This document shows, one piece after another, positions 23,042-31,634 of a DNA stretch of 53,131 nucleotides. The notes beneath the pieces were generated by a model. The model was not told the origin of the DNA, searched no databases, and saw only the letters and a program-made list of their open reading frames with translations. This DNA comes from Ruminococcus sp. Lineage in GTDB: Bacteria; Bacillota; Clostridia; Oscillospirales; Ruminococcaceae. The number at the start of each line of letters is the position of its first letter. Positions within the stretch are counted from its first letter, which is position 1. Location of the stretch: positions 1-53,131 of the forward strand of contig JAISGY010000061.1 in assembly GCA_031262835.1 (NCBI GenBank), given 5' to 3'. Position numbers and translations under genes: made by a program.

Positions 23042-24747
23042 AGAGCTTCCTTTGTAATAACAATAGTCCCGCCGCGGCCCAAATTAAACCGCAGCTTGCC
23101 GTTTTCATAAACATGAGCAGGCGAGAATTCTTCATATTCGCCGTTTTTGTAGTAGTAAAAATAACCGGGTTCAAATTCGGAAGTTGTCGTTATCGTCGCG
23201 GGGAAGCCGAAATCGCCTCGCTCAAAGAAGCGGTCGTCGAACAGTTTTGGGTCGGCGGTCTTTAGTACAATCGAAGTTTCGGGAATCTTGCCGCTCTCTA
23301 CAAGCTCGTCTTTAATCTTATCGGAATTTTCTTTGTCAATCCCGAAAAGGTAGATAGGGAGAGCGGCATCATACGCCTTTTTTACATCGACCGTCATTTT
23401 GGTCCCGTCGCTTGAAACGAAGGTTAAGATCACTGCTTTACCGCTTTCATCCGCCGTTCTCTTCGCGAAGGCAAGCGCAGAGGTAGGGAGACTGAACCTG
23501 TCGTCGGGGAGGTAGAATGTATAGCGGAAGGACTCGGGCTCTGTTACCTTAACCCCCGCATGGTCAACATACCCGTAAGCGAAATCGAGGACTTCGTCGG
23601 TTTCGGTTGTCGGGTCGTCGATAACTTCGACATCCGGTGTTACCCCTTTAAGGTTATAGGTAAAACCTTGCGGGTCGGCGACCGGGAACGCGGTTATCGA
23701 AAGGACTTTGCCGTTTGAAAGCGTCTTATTCGACTGCCCGACGCCTTTTCCGAGCGTTGTTGTTCCGACAGACCTCGCCATTTTGTAGGATTTAAGGACA
23801 GTTGTGAAGATTTCGGCGGCAGAGGCGGTTTCATTATTTGTAAGGATAACTATGTCGGGGGAGAATGTGCTCGTTCCGTTCGCGTAAGAAAGACTAAGCT
23901 CGTTTTTACTGACCGCCGAATACGTCGGGACGCGCGCCGGTAGGACGGTATCAAGCATAGCATCAAGCGTTTTATTATAGCCGCCGCCGTTGTTCCTAAG
24001 GTCAATTATCACGCTCTTAACGCCCGCGTCCTCCGCCGATTTCCAAGCCTTCGCGAATTTTTCGTGGGTGTCTTCGTTAAACCCGTTTGAAACGCGGATA
24101 TAGCCTGTTTTGCCGTCGGACGAAACGTCGCAGACCGCCGACGCTGTGTCGGCGTCGTAGGTTGCGCCCTTCACGGTGTAGTCCTTAATCGTCTTGTCGG
24201 GAAGTTCAAGCTTAAGATTAAGTGTTAAGTCATTCTCATAATACGACCGGCTTAATGCGTAATAGTCGGTTTCATAATCGCCGGTAGCCTTTTCGCCGTT
24301 CCATTCGAGGATTACAGAGCCACCGACAATCCCCTCAGCCCTTGCCGGTGAATTATCTTCGGTACCCCATATCGTTAAAACGTCCGCTTCAAAATCGAAG
24401 AGCACCCCGGGCTGGTCAACCCTATACGTCGAATATGCCGCATCAAAAACAGCGGGCTCGCGGAGGGCGGAATACCGGTCGACCGAGTCTTTCCAGATTC
24501 CGTTGAGCTTCTTATAAAGCTCGGAGTCATTAAGGAAAGCCTCCGTTAAGTAATCGACGAGGGCGAACCAATTCCCCGCGCCTTCACCTTCGAGCTGCTC
24601 ATAATAGGTCGAAAATTCATAGAGTTCAATCGTCTCAATAGCCTGTTCGCGCGCCATTGCCCTGTCGTCTTCCGCGTCCGCAAAAGCACTCGGCGCGAGG
24701 CTTAAAGCAATAACAAGCGCAACTATCCCCGAAAGCAGTTTCTTCAC
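23038..24747 (-). CDS. secreted S41 family C-terminal processing peptidase (paralog 3)
   Basis: A 569-residue protein with a signal peptide (MKKLLSGIVALVIALSLAPS), nearly the same as in paralog 1, which suggests these two are the closest pair. PDZ-like NSPARAEGIVGGSVILEWNG, catalytic Ser in ETASAAEIF, Lys in TLGKGVGQ. The C-terminal domain ends in GKLRFNLGRGGTIVI. The ATG overlaps the TGA of paralog 4 (24744-24747), and the stop overlaps the start of paralog 2. Confidence 0.9.
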   Translation of the reverse strand: MKKLLSGIVALVIALSLAPSAFADAEDDRAMAREQAIETIELYEFSTYYEQLEGEGAGNWFALVDYLTEAFLNDSELYKKLNGIWKDSVDRYSALREPAVFDAAYSTYRVDQPGVLFDFEADVLTIWGTEDNSPARAEGIVGGSVILEWNGEKATGDYETDYYALSRSYYENDLTLNLKLELPDKTIKDYTVKGATYDADTASAVCDVSSDGKTGYIRVSNGFNEDTHEKFAKAWKSAEDAGVKSVIIDLRNNGGGYNKTLDAMLDTVLPARVPTYSAVSKNELSLSYANGTSTFSPDIVILTNNETASAAEIFTTVLKSYKMARSVGTTTLGKGVGQSNKTLSNGKVLSITAFPVADPQGFTYNLKGVTPDVEVIDDPTTETDEVLDFAYGYVDHAGVKVTEPESFRYTFYLPDDRFSLPTSALAFAKRTADESGKAVILTFVSSDGTKMTVDVKKAYDAALPIYLFGIDKENSDKIKDELVESGKIPETSIVLKTADPKLFDDRFFERGDFGFPATITTTSEFEPGYFYYYKNGEYEEFSPAHVYENGKLRFNLGRGGTIVITKEAL

Positions 24748-26417
24748 TTAATTTCCTCCGGCGAAGCGATAATGATTCCGCCTGTCTCTATGTTGAAGCG
24801 GAGCACGCCGTCTTCATAAACGTACGGCGGTTCAAATTCTGTGTAGGAGTTTTTAACCGAATCGTAGTAGTAAAAATGCGTAGGTTTATCAGCCATCTTG
24901 AAGGAAACGGTCGGAGCGAAGCCGTAGTCGCCCTCTGTTGCCGTCATTATTACCCTTGCCTTTTCGGGGAGACCCTTTTCTTTAAGTATTTTCTCCGCTG
25001 AAGACGATTGGTCAGAGTATATGCCGAAATAATTATAAAGGTTCGCCGCGCCGTAAGCGTCGTCAGCGTCGACAATCATCTTCATGCCGTTTTTAGAGAC
25101 ATAGGTAATCCGGGTAGGTTTCGCTAATTTAAGCTGTTTTATAGCAGCGAAGGTATCGAGGAATTCGGGCTCGGAATCTTCTTTGAGGTAGTAAATATAG
25201 CTGTAGTAGCCGGGCTCTTCGACTTCTGTACCTTTGCCGTCAACATAGTTGTAGGCGAAATCCAAAACCTCGTCAGTATGGGTAGTAAGGTCGTCTTTTA
25301 TAACGTAATCGGGTGTAAGCCCTTTGCCTTGCCAAGATTTCCCGTTCGGAAGGAATCCCTCCGCAGTTGTTAAAACCAAGACATTGCCGTCCGAGAGGCT
25401 TAACATATCCTGCAGGACCGACTTGCCGTAGGTCTTCTCCCCGACGATTCTTGCGTAGCCGTGGTACTGCAAGGTCCCTGCGAAGGATTCGGCGGCGGAA
25501 GCGGTATTCCCGGTCGTAAGGCAGACGATATCGGGTCGCCAAGTCTTCGAGCCCAAGCCGTCGGAGGTCGAAGTCGCTATACTGCGGGCGTATTTATCGT
25601 AATACATCGGCAGTTTTTCGGGAATTATTGTATTTAGCATATTATAGCAGGGCATAACATATCCGCCGGTGTTCGTTCTTAGGTCGAAGATAATCGACTT
25701 TACGCCCGCTTCTTCCGCCTTTTTATAGCCCCTCGCGAAATATTCGTCGGAATTAAGGTTAAAGCTCGGGATAATCATATAGGCGGTGTCGCCCACTATG
25801 GTAATATCCTCCATCACCTCGTCTTCGACAAAGTCGGCGCGGGTTATGGTAGCGGTCAAAGCCTCGCCGGTCGGGAGTTTTACGGTAATCGGAGCGGTAT
25901 CAACTCCCGCAAAGTAGTTTTGAAAAGCGGTAAGGTCTTCCGCCGCCGCAGTTTCGGGGACGGTAACATCGCCGTAAGATAGTATCACAGAGCCAACAAC
26001 AATTCCGGCTTTCATAGCGGGGGAACCGTTTGATACCGCCTGTACAACAAGAGAACCGTTCTCAAGATTTGCGGCGAGCCCGAACATACCCTTCTTTTCG
26101 GTGGCGTATGAGGCTATGTTAGTAACGGTCGAATTGACATAAGAATAGTCGTCAACCGATTTTTTCCATATGTCGTACCAGTCTTCGTAAACGAAGTTGT
26201 TATTGTAGATTTGGTTAGTAAGGAAGTCTTCGAGGGCGAACCAGTTCCCTCGCCCATACTCGTCAAAAATCTCATACTCTGAGCTATAAGAGTAAAGCTC
26301 GATAAGTTCACGCGCCTTCGCCTTAGCCTCTTCCTTCGTCATTCCCTCCGCCGAAACGCCAAACGACACGGAAAGCATTAAAACCATTGCCAACAGACAT
26401 GAAATGACCTTTTTCAT
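24744..26417 (-). CDS. secreted S41 family C-terminal processing peptidase (paralog 4, first in the series)
   Basis: A 557-residue protein. The signal peptide ends at FGVSAEGM. PDZ-like GSPAMKAGIVVGSVILSYGD, catalytic Ser in NTASAAESF and Lys in TYGKSVLQ. The C-terminal domain closes with GVLRFNIETGGIIIA. Start: ATG 26417 with GAGGG a few bases upstream; an in-frame ATG at 26477 is rejected because it overlaps a hairpin and would bury the signal peptide. It opens the overlapping four-gene series. No convincing promoter lies in the 142 bp upstream, so it may be transcribed together with the Ig-like protein gene at 26560-28356. Confidence 0.9.
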   Translation of the reverse strand: MKKVISCLLAMVLMLSVSFGVSAEGMTKEEAKAKARELIELYSYSSEYEIFDEYGRGNWFALEDFLTNQIYNNNFVYEDWYDIWKKSVDDYSYVNSTVTNIASYATEKKGMFGLAANLENGSLVVQAVSNGSPAMKAGIVVGSVILSYGDVTVPETAAAEDLTAFQNYFAGVDTAPITVKLPTGEALTATITRADFVEDEVMEDITIVGDTAYMIIPSFNLNSDEYFARGYKKAEEAGVKSIIFDLRTNTGGYVMPCYNMLNTIIPEKLPMYYDKYARSIATSTSDGLGSKTWRPDIVCLTTGNTASAAESFAGTLQYHGYARIVGEKTYGKSVLQDMLSLSDGNVLVLTTAEGFLPNGKSWQGKGLTPDYVIKDDLTTHTDEVLDFAYNYVDGKGTEVEEPGYYSYIYYLKEDSEPEFLDTFAAIKQLKLAKPTRITYVSKNGMKMIVDADDAYGAANLYNYFGIYSDQSSSAEKILKEKGLPEKARVIMTATEGDYGFAPTVSFKMADKPTHFYYYDSVKNSYTEFEPPYVYEDGVLRFNIETGGIIIASPEEIK

Positions 26418-26440
26418 AAAACCCTCACAAATTGCGAAAT

Positions 26441-26467
26441 ACGAAGCGGGAATTCCCCCCGCTTCGT
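26441..26467 (-). terminator. hairpin between the Ig-like protein gene and the S41 series
   Basis: ACGAAGCGGG (26441-26450) pairs with CCCGCTTCGT (26458-26467). There is no good T-tract on the minus strand, so it may be an mRNA-processing or attenuating hairpin rather than a full terminator. Confidence 0.45.
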
Positions 26468-26515
26468 ACCCCGTCAAAAATTCACAAAATCTTTTCGCGA
26501 ACGCTCTGCCCTAAA

Positions 26516-26557
26516 ATTCTGTATTCTGTATTCTGTATTCTGTATTCTGTCCTCTGT
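26516..26557 (-). repeat. heptanucleotide array (ACAGART)n, six units
   Basis: Five perfect ATTCTGT units and one CCTCTGT on the plus strand, i.e. ACAGAAT on the minus (transcribed) strand. It lies just past the stop of the Ig-like protein gene at 26560. Confidence 0.9.
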
Positions 26558-26559
26558 TT

Positions 26560-28356
26560 TTATGCCCAATATTCCGAAGATGTATTTGCGAATGTGCCTT
26601 GGGGGGTGAAGTAGTAGGTGCCGGACTGGATGTTTTGGAGCTTTTGTTCGTATTCTGCGTCGGTCTTGTCAACCAAGATGTAGGCGAGTTTCGAGGCGTT
26701 GCCGCTCTGGATATACATTGAAACAACGTACTCGCGGGCTTCGTCCGAAACCTTCGGGGCGGTTGTATAGGCGTTGAAGTAGCAGTACACCGCTGTGTCC
26801 TTATACACGGCGTCGTTGCGCTTTAAGAAGTCGCAGTTTTGTATCGGGACAACCATGTAGTGGGTCTTCCCGTCCGTTGTTCTCCAAGAGAAGACTTGAT
26901 TGCCTACGCCGGGGTTTGTGGGGAAGGTTTCTGTTACGGCATAGAGGGTGAAGTCTTGGTTGTTCTCGACGTCGGAAGCCTTGAGGTCGTTGAGGCGGTC
27001 TTGGCTGTAGTTCACGGGGAGGAGGACATAGCGGGCAATCTGTGTGCCTGTTTCGTCCACTATCCGCCAGCTTTGAACGGTGTCGGTGCGGACAGTCTCC
27101 GTCGGGCGAACATTGTAGATTGTGTAGTATTCAAAGGTCCCGAGGTACTTAGAAACCGCTGTATCAAGCTTAACCTGATCGAAGTTTCGCGGAACGAGTA
27201 CATACCGCGGAGAGTACATTGAAGCTGTTGTTGCATATGGGTTATAGGGGTTATAGATGTTGGTATTGGTCTTGGTGAAGTTGCGGACGCTGTCGGTGTA
27301 AGCCTTAAAGGTCGGAGCTTCGGAATAGACGGTGTAGTATTCATACGTCTTGAAGTTCTTCGCAATTGCAGTGTTAACGTCCGCCTCATCATAGCCCATA
27401 GGCACGAGCATATAGTAGGTCAAGCGGTCTTTTTGGAAGGTAACAACTTGGTCTGTGCCTGTTGTTGCCGGTCGGGTTGTTCCTATAACGTAGTAAGCGG
27501 TACCTGTTACCGTTACGGTTATATCGGCGAAGTTAGCTTGGTTAACGCGGTCGTAGATGCGGACTGTCGTTGTTCCCGCCTTTACGCCTGTTATATTGTA
27601 TGTACGGTTGTTGCCGGAAACTGTGCCGGCGGCGATTGTTGCAATGTCTGTGTCGGTGCTGTAGGCGGAGAGGGTTGAAGTCCCTGTTGCGGTCGCTATA
27701 ACCGCCGCAGCCGCCCCGGCGTTAACATTTACCTTGGTCTGTGAAACTTTTAGGGTCGGTTCCGTCACTGCCGGTTTTGCGGGTTCTGCCGGAGCTGCCC
27801 CGGGAACGGTTACTGTAATTGTTTGGTAATAGTCGGATTTGTAATTCTTGCGGTAGACGGTTACGGTTGAAGAACCAGCCGCAACGCCTGTTATGCGCAG
27901 GGTAATCTTATTGCCGTCCCACTTTGCACCCGACCAGCTGCCCTTAGCGACAGCAGAATTGCCGGAAGAGAGGGTGAGACCGCTCTTGTCGCCGGTTACG
28001 GTAAGGGTTACGGTTGCGTACTTGCCCTTTTCGACGGTTACGGCTGTCTTGTCGGCAGAAATCTTCGTTGCGACAACCTTTACGTTGCAGCGAAGAGTCA
28101 CGCCGTCGACAACCGCGCTTATTGTCGCGGTTCCGACTGCCTTCCCGACAACCGTTCCGGCGTTAACCGTCGCAATGGAAGTATCGGAAGAGCCCCACTG
28201 CACCGCCCCGGAATTGCCGGTAACTTTAAGCAGTATCTGATATCCCTTTGTGAGGGTGTAGGAAGTCTGGCTCAGTTTCGGCGCGGCAGAAACGCTCACC
28301 GCCGCGAAGCTTAGCATTAACATCAAAGTAATTATGACCGAGATTATTTTTTTCAT
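26560..28356 (-). CDS. secreted bacterial Ig-like (BIG2) protein with five C-terminal Tyr-rich repeats
   Basis: A 598-residue exported protein. The signal peptide ends at VSVSAAPK. About three Ig-like units follow: GYQILLKVTGNSGAVQWGSS with VGKAVGTATISAVV, a second at about 98-185 (TVEKGKYATVTLTVTG) and a third at 205-285 (GVKAGTTTVRIYDR). A Pro/Ala linker separates units two and three. Residues about 314-598 are five repeats of 40-70 residues, each opening Y-[MVI]-[LV]-[VL], as in YMLVPMGYD, YVLVPRNFD, YVLLPVNYS, YMVVPIQNC and YILVDKTDA. Start: ATG 28356 with GGAGGA upstream; the longer frame from 28416 overlaps the promoter. Likely a cell-surface adhesin or structural protein, and a possible substrate of the S41 proteases next to it (inference). 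Confidence 0.85.
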   Translation of the reverse strand: MKKIISVIITLMLMLSFAAVSVSAAPKLSQTSYTLTKGYQILLKVTGNSGAVQWGSSDTSIATVNAGTVVGKAVGTATISAVVDGVTLRCNVKVVATKISADKTAVTVEKGKYATVTLTVTGDKSGLTLSSGNSAVAKGSWSGAKWDGNKITLRITGVAAGSSTVTVYRKNYKSDYYQTITVTVPGAAPAEPAKPAVTEPTLKVSQTKVNVNAGAAAAVIATATGTSTLSAYSTDTDIATIAAGTVSGNNRTYNITGVKAGTTTVRIYDRVNQANFADITVTVTGTAYYVIGTTRPATTGTDQVVTFQKDRLTYYMLVPMGYDEADVNTAIAKNFKTYEYYTVYSEAPTFKAYTDSVRNFTKTNTNIYNPYNPYATTASMYSPRYVLVPRNFDQVKLDTAVSKYLGTFEYYTIYNVRPTETVRTDTVQSWRIVDETGTQIARYVLLPVNYSQDRLNDLKASDVENNQDFTLYAVTETFPTNPGVGNQVFSWRTTDGKTHYMVVPIQNCDFLKRNDAVYKDTAVYCYFNAYTTAPKVSDEAREYVVSMYIQSGNASKLAYILVDKTDAEYEQKLQNIQSGTYYFTPQGTFANTSSEYWA

Positions 28357-28387
28357 TAGAATCCTCCGTTTTTTATTTGCCATTTTA

Positions 28388-28416
28388 ATTTTAACACAAT
28401 CTTTTAAAAATGTCAA
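28388..28416 (-). promoter_or_regulatory. sigma-A type promoter of the Ig-like protein gene
   Basis: Minus-strand -35 TTGACA (28411-28416), 17-bp spacer, -10 TAAAAT (28388-28393), 31 bases before ATG 28356. Confidence 0.75.
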
Positions 28417-28439
28417 TTACACGAACGTTACAATATTTT

Positions 28440-29399
28440 TTATTTTGTGATGCTCCCCCCGCCGGAGGCGGGGGAAGCATCTATTATAACGGGAGAAACC
28501 GCCGCAATTGCAACTTCAATCATCTCGTCGGTAGGCTCGCGGGTAGTAATATGTTGAAGCCACAAGCCCGGGGCGGAAATTACCTTCGTGACGGCGTTGT
28601 TAAACTTACCGGCGAAGCGGATAAGCTCGTACGCTACCGCAGATTCGGGGATTAACAAAAGCAGTTGAAGCCCGTACCTGTGCCAGATATTCTCCCAAGG
28701 GAGGAAAAGCCCGATAACTATCGAGAGGATTATTACAATTAGAATGAAACTCGTCCCGCAGCGAGGGTGGAAGCGGGTTTTTGTGCGGATGTTCTCGACC
28801 GTTAAGTCTTCCCCCGCCTCAAAACAGGCTATCGTCTTGTGCTCCGCGCCATGGTAAGCAAAAAGCTCTTTCATTGCGGAGGTTTTTGAAACCGCGAACA
28901 TATAGCCGCAAATCAGCGCGAATTTTATAACCCCCTCCGCAACCGTCTTAACCATATCGGGCGCGTTAACGAACCTAAGCAGCCCCGACAAAAACGTCGG
29001 TACGAACTTAAACACTAATATCGAGAGCGCGACGGTTACGATACAGACAAGAAGCATAATAGTGTTAAAATGTTTCTCAATCTTATCCCCGAACATCTTT
29101 TCCAACCGTTGTTCAAATGGGGAAAGCTCTTCCTCTTCTTCTTCGCCCTGCGCAGCCTTTTCGGCGGACTTAATAGTACAGCGGATTCCGGTAAAAAGGC
29201 TTAGAACAAAGTTAATACAGCCGCGAACAAGCGGGATTTTCGTAACGCCCGGTGCCTTCCCGGACTTGTAGTTGTCCCAAGTTTCGACGTCGATACTCTT
29301 GTCGGAAAGCCTAACCGCCATTGCAGTCTTTTTTTCCCCCCTCATCATTATCCCGCCGATGAGGGCTTGCCCGCCGATTTTTGCTTTATTTGTACTCAA
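28440..29399 (-). CDS. yqhQ: DUF1385 (YqhQ family) membrane protein
   Basis: A 319-residue membrane protein. The conserved opening KIGGQALIGGIMMRGEKK and the central YHGAEHKTIACFEAGEDLTV and FHPRCGTSF motifs identify the DUF1385/YqhQ family, whose function is unknown. Helices lie near IMLLVCIVTVALSILVFK and FILIVIILSIVIGLFL. Start: TTG 29399, overlapping the stop of rfbF as TTGA; no later start would keep the conserved N-terminus. The last codons (ASPASGGGSITK) are made by a G/C palindrome at 28449-28481. It is the final gene of a six-gene minus-strand unit. Confidence 0.85.
   Translation of the reverse strand: MSTNKAKIGGQALIGGIMMRGEKKTAMAVRLSDKSIDVETWDNYKSGKAPGVTKIPLVRGCINFVLSLFTGIRCTIKSAEKAAQGEEEEEELSPFEQRLEKMFGDKIEKHFNTIMLLVCIVTVALSILVFKFVPTFLSGLLRFVNAPDMVKTVAEGVIKFALICGYMFAVSKTSAMKELFAYHGAEHKTIACFEAGEDLTVENIRTKTRFHPRCGTSFILIVIILSIVIGLFLPWENIWHRYGLQLLLLIPESAVAYELIRFAGKFNNAVTKVISAPGLWLQHITTREPTDEMIEVAIAAVSPVIIDASPASGGGSITK
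28449..28481. repeat. REP-like G/C palindrome inside the 3' end of yqhQ
   Basis: GATGCT, CCCCCCGCC, GGAG, GCGGGGG, AAGCATC: a near-perfect inverted repeat of the family found at 6473-6595, 30206-30230 and 52058-52084. It encodes part of the YqhQ C-terminus and could double as the transcription end. Confidence 0.85.
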
Positions 29400-30181
29400 T
29401 TATTCCAAATTCTCCATTTCGCCTTGCCTGTTTCCCAAAGCTCTGTGAGCAGGTCGTGTTCGCGCTTTGTGTCCATGCACTGCCAGAAGCCGTTGTGTAT
29501 ATGAACCCCGAGCTTTCCCATCGCCGCAGCCGTCTCGATAGGTTTCCGCTCGAAGACACAATTTATATCGTCCTCAACAAGCGCGAATATTTCGCGTTCA
29601 CATTCCATGAACCCCGCGTTGATAAAGTTCCCGGAGTCCGCCTGCTTTTCGACGAAGGCTTTTATCTTCGTCCTGTCCTCGTTAAATTCAAGGACCCCAT
29701 ACCGCTCGGGCGGCTGGACACTCGAAAGGGTAACAATATTGTCGGAATTTTCGTGGGCTTTTTGGAGGGCGTTAAGGTCAATATCCGAAACGCCGTCCCC
29801 ATATGTTAAAAAGAATCTGTCGCCCTTGACGTACTCCTCAACGCGCTTAAGGCGGCAGCCTGTCATCGCGTTAAGCCCCGTATCGACAATTGTTACCTTC
29901 CAAGGCTCGGCGGCACTGTTATGGACAACCATCTTGTTCTCACCGCGAAAATCGAAGGTGACGTTTGAAGTATGGAGGTAGTAGTCGGCGAAATATTCTT
30001 TTATAACATAGCTTTTATAGCCCGCGCAGATTATAAAATCAGTATGCCCGAAAGCGGCGTAATATTTCATTATGTGCCAGAGGATAGGCTGTCCGCCGAT
30101 GTCAACCATCGGCTTCGGGCGAAGGTGGGATTCCTCCGAAATGCGGGTGCCGAAGCCCCCGGCGAAGATTACTGTTTCCAT
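29396..30181 (-). CDS. rfbF: glucose-1-phosphate cytidylyltransferase
   Basis: A 261-residue nucleotidyltransferase making CDP-glucose from CTP and glucose 1-phosphate, the first step toward CDP-linked dideoxyhexoses of surface polysaccharides. Evidence: the GGFGTRI nucleotide-binding loop at residues 8-14, RPKPMVDIGGQPILWHIMKY, ICAGYKSYVIKEYFADYY and LTYGDGVSDIDL, all characteristic of RfbF. No CDP-glucose 4,6-dehydratase lies in the window. AGGGGGG lies five bases before ATG 30181. It overlaps yqhQ downstream by TTGA. Confidence 0.92.
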   Translation of the reverse strand: METVIFAGGFGTRISEESHLRPKPMVDIGGQPILWHIMKYYAAFGHTDFIICAGYKSYVIKEYFADYYLHTSNVTFDFRGENKMVVHNSAAEPWKVTIVDTGLNAMTGCRLKRVEEYVKGDRFFLTYGDGVSDIDLNALQKAHENSDNIVTLSSVQPPERYGVLEFNEDRTKIKAFVEKQADSGNFINAGFMECEREIFALVEDDINCVFERKPIETAAAMGKLGVHIHNGFWQCMDTKREHDLLTELWETGKAKWRIWNN

Positions 30182-30205
30182 AATTGCCCCCCTAAGTTTT
30201 TGTTG

Positions 30206-30230
30206 CTTCCACCGCCTGCGGCGGGGGAAG
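30206..30230. repeat. REP-like G/C palindrome
   Basis: CTTCCaCCGCC, TGC, GGCGGgGGAAG in the 49-bp gap between the DUF975-like gene and rfbF. Same family as the other G/C palindromes. It may attenuate or stabilise the polycistronic transcript. Confidence 0.8.
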
Positions 30231-31001
30231 TTAAATTAACGACTTATATAAGTAGCTATATACGCCCGTTGCAATCGGCATTACAAACAGTGCCGGCAAT
30301 AAAAGCAGCGAGAAGATGTACCACGGTAGAAGGCGAAGATAGACACCCGCAAGGAGGTTGCTTTTTCCTTTTGTGAGGGCGAGGGAACCCGCTATTATCT
30401 CCTTCGCGGGGAGGTCGGGGTTTTCGGCGAAGATGTGACGAGCCGGAAAGAAGCGGAGCGCGAAGACCTTGTAGAGCATAAAGAGCCCGAAGACGGAAAG
30501 CGCGCAGCCCCCCGCCGCGAATATGGGCATAAGCCCTGTCGTAAAGGCTATGATGTTAACGGTTAAGAACACATCGGTTAAAACGATAACAACAATCGGC
30601 AAGAAGACGGGCAGTTTTCGCAAGGTAAGGTAAGCCTCAAGTTTAAGGGCTTTTATAACCCTTTCGGGGTTGTTGTAACAGCCGAAAATCGCGGCGGAAG
30701 GGACAATCTTAACCTCCGTCGCATTTAGGCTGTACCACACCGCCCCATAGATATAGGGCGCGGTTATAACCTGAGAAATTACAAAAACAATTGCAATAAA
30801 AGCTAAGAAGCCGATAAAATCGTCATTCACACCGACAGTCAAGTCCGGGAAGGCAACGGTCTTAACGGTAAATATTAACATTAAAACTACGCCGAGGTAG
30901 CTAAGCAGCATTATAAACTGCATTAAGCTTGCGCCGAAGCGGTTGCTGTAGAGCTTTATTGCCTTTGTTATAATTTCACGCGGTACTATATGTTGTTCCA
31001 T
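30231..31001 (-). CDS. DUF975-like integral membrane protein
   Basis: A 256-residue protein with about six hydrophobic segments (LMQFIMLLSYLGVVLMLIF, FLAFIAIVFVISQVI, LPVFLPIVVIVLTDVFLTV and others). The late cytoplasmic stretch AKEIIAGSLALTKGKSNLLA followed by LLPWYIFSLLLLPALFV resembles the conserved S-x-x-L-[TM]-K-G-K element of DUF975 proteins. Function unknown. It starts four bases after the histidine phosphatase stop. The assignment to DUF975 is tentative. Confidence 0.65.
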   Translation of the reverse strand: MEQHIVPREIITKAIKLYSNRFGASLMQFIMLLSYLGVVLMLIFTVKTVAFPDLTVGVNDDFIGFLAFIAIVFVISQVITAPYIYGAVWYSLNATEVKIVPSAAIFGCYNNPERVIKALKLEAYLTLRKLPVFLPIVVIVLTDVFLTVNIIAFTTGLMPIFAAGGCALSVFGLFMLYKVFALRFFPARHIFAENPDLPAKEIIAGSLALTKGKSNLLAGVYLRLLPWYIFSLLLLPALFVMPIATGVYSYLYKSLI

Positions 31002-31005
31002 AATA

Positions 31006-31632
31006 TTAAGCTATCCCCGGCACTTGCCCGACAATTTCAAAGGTTCGTGAAGACTGCCATAAACTTGCGGAGACGGAGATAAGGTAGCCTGTGCCGAAGC
31101 CGGGGACAATATCGCGGGGGGAGTATTTGGGCAGTCCGAATGCGCAGATTATGTTCGTAATAATTCCGGAATGGGTGAGGACGGCACTGTGGGTAATATC
31201 CCGCTCCATCATGTCTGAAATAATAAGGTCAATCGCAGAGAAACAGCGTGAAAGCACGTCCCCCCCTGATTCGCCGCCGGGGGGCGAGGAATCTATCCCC
31301 CCCGCGAGCCACGTTTTGTAGGTGTCGAGTTCGGTCAGTTCGAGTGCAGATAAACCCTCGAATATCCCGAAATCCATCTCGCGAAGGTCGGGGACGACAG
31401 TTATATGCTCAAAGTCGTAATCGGGGAAAAGAAGTCTTGCGGATTCGATTGCTCTTGTTAAAGGCGAACTGTAGAGCTTTTCCGGTGTAGGATAGAAAAA
31501 CTTTTCCCGCATCAGTTCAAGCCCTTTTCTTCCCTCGTCGCAAAGCGGCAGGTCTGTCTTCCCGATATATAAACCCTTTTCATTAGCCTCTGTTTCGCCA
31601 TGCCGCAGAAGCATTATGTTGTAGTTTTTCAC
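31006..31632 (-). CDS. histidine phosphatase family protein (phosphoglycerate mutase / CobC-like)
   Basis: A 208-residue cytosolic phosphatase. The phosphohistidine motif LLRHGETEAN is at residues 8-17, with further conserved elements EMDFGIFEG and VLTHSGIITN carrying the second catalytic His. This pattern covers broad-specificity phosphatases and alpha-ribazole phosphatase (CobC); no cobalamin gene is nearby, so the substrate is open. Start: GTG 31632, with AAGGA six to seven bases upstream inside the end of pcrA; the gap to pcrA is two bases. Confidence 0.88.
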   Translation of the reverse strand: MKNYNIMLLRHGETEANEKGLYIGKTDLPLCDEGRKGLELMREKFFYPTPEKLYSSPLTRAIESARLLFPDYDFEHITVVPDLREMDFGIFEGLSALELTELDTYKTWLAGGIDSSPPGGESGGDVLSRCFSAIDLIISDMMERDITHSAVLTHSGIITNIICAFGLPKYSPRDIVPGFGTGYLISVSASLWQSSRTFEIVGQVPGIA

Positions 31633-31634
31633 TG

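Noticed and set aside
19917-26417. Four S41 genes as an assembly duplication artefact
   Set aside because: The copies differ strongly in sequence and length outside the active-site motifs, so they are real divergent paralogs.
31258-31287. G/C-rich inverted run inside the histidine phosphatase gene as another REP-like palindrome
   Set aside because: The arms do not match the family core, and the residues (SSPPGGESGGD) fit the conserved PGGES of the enzyme, so it is coding sequence.
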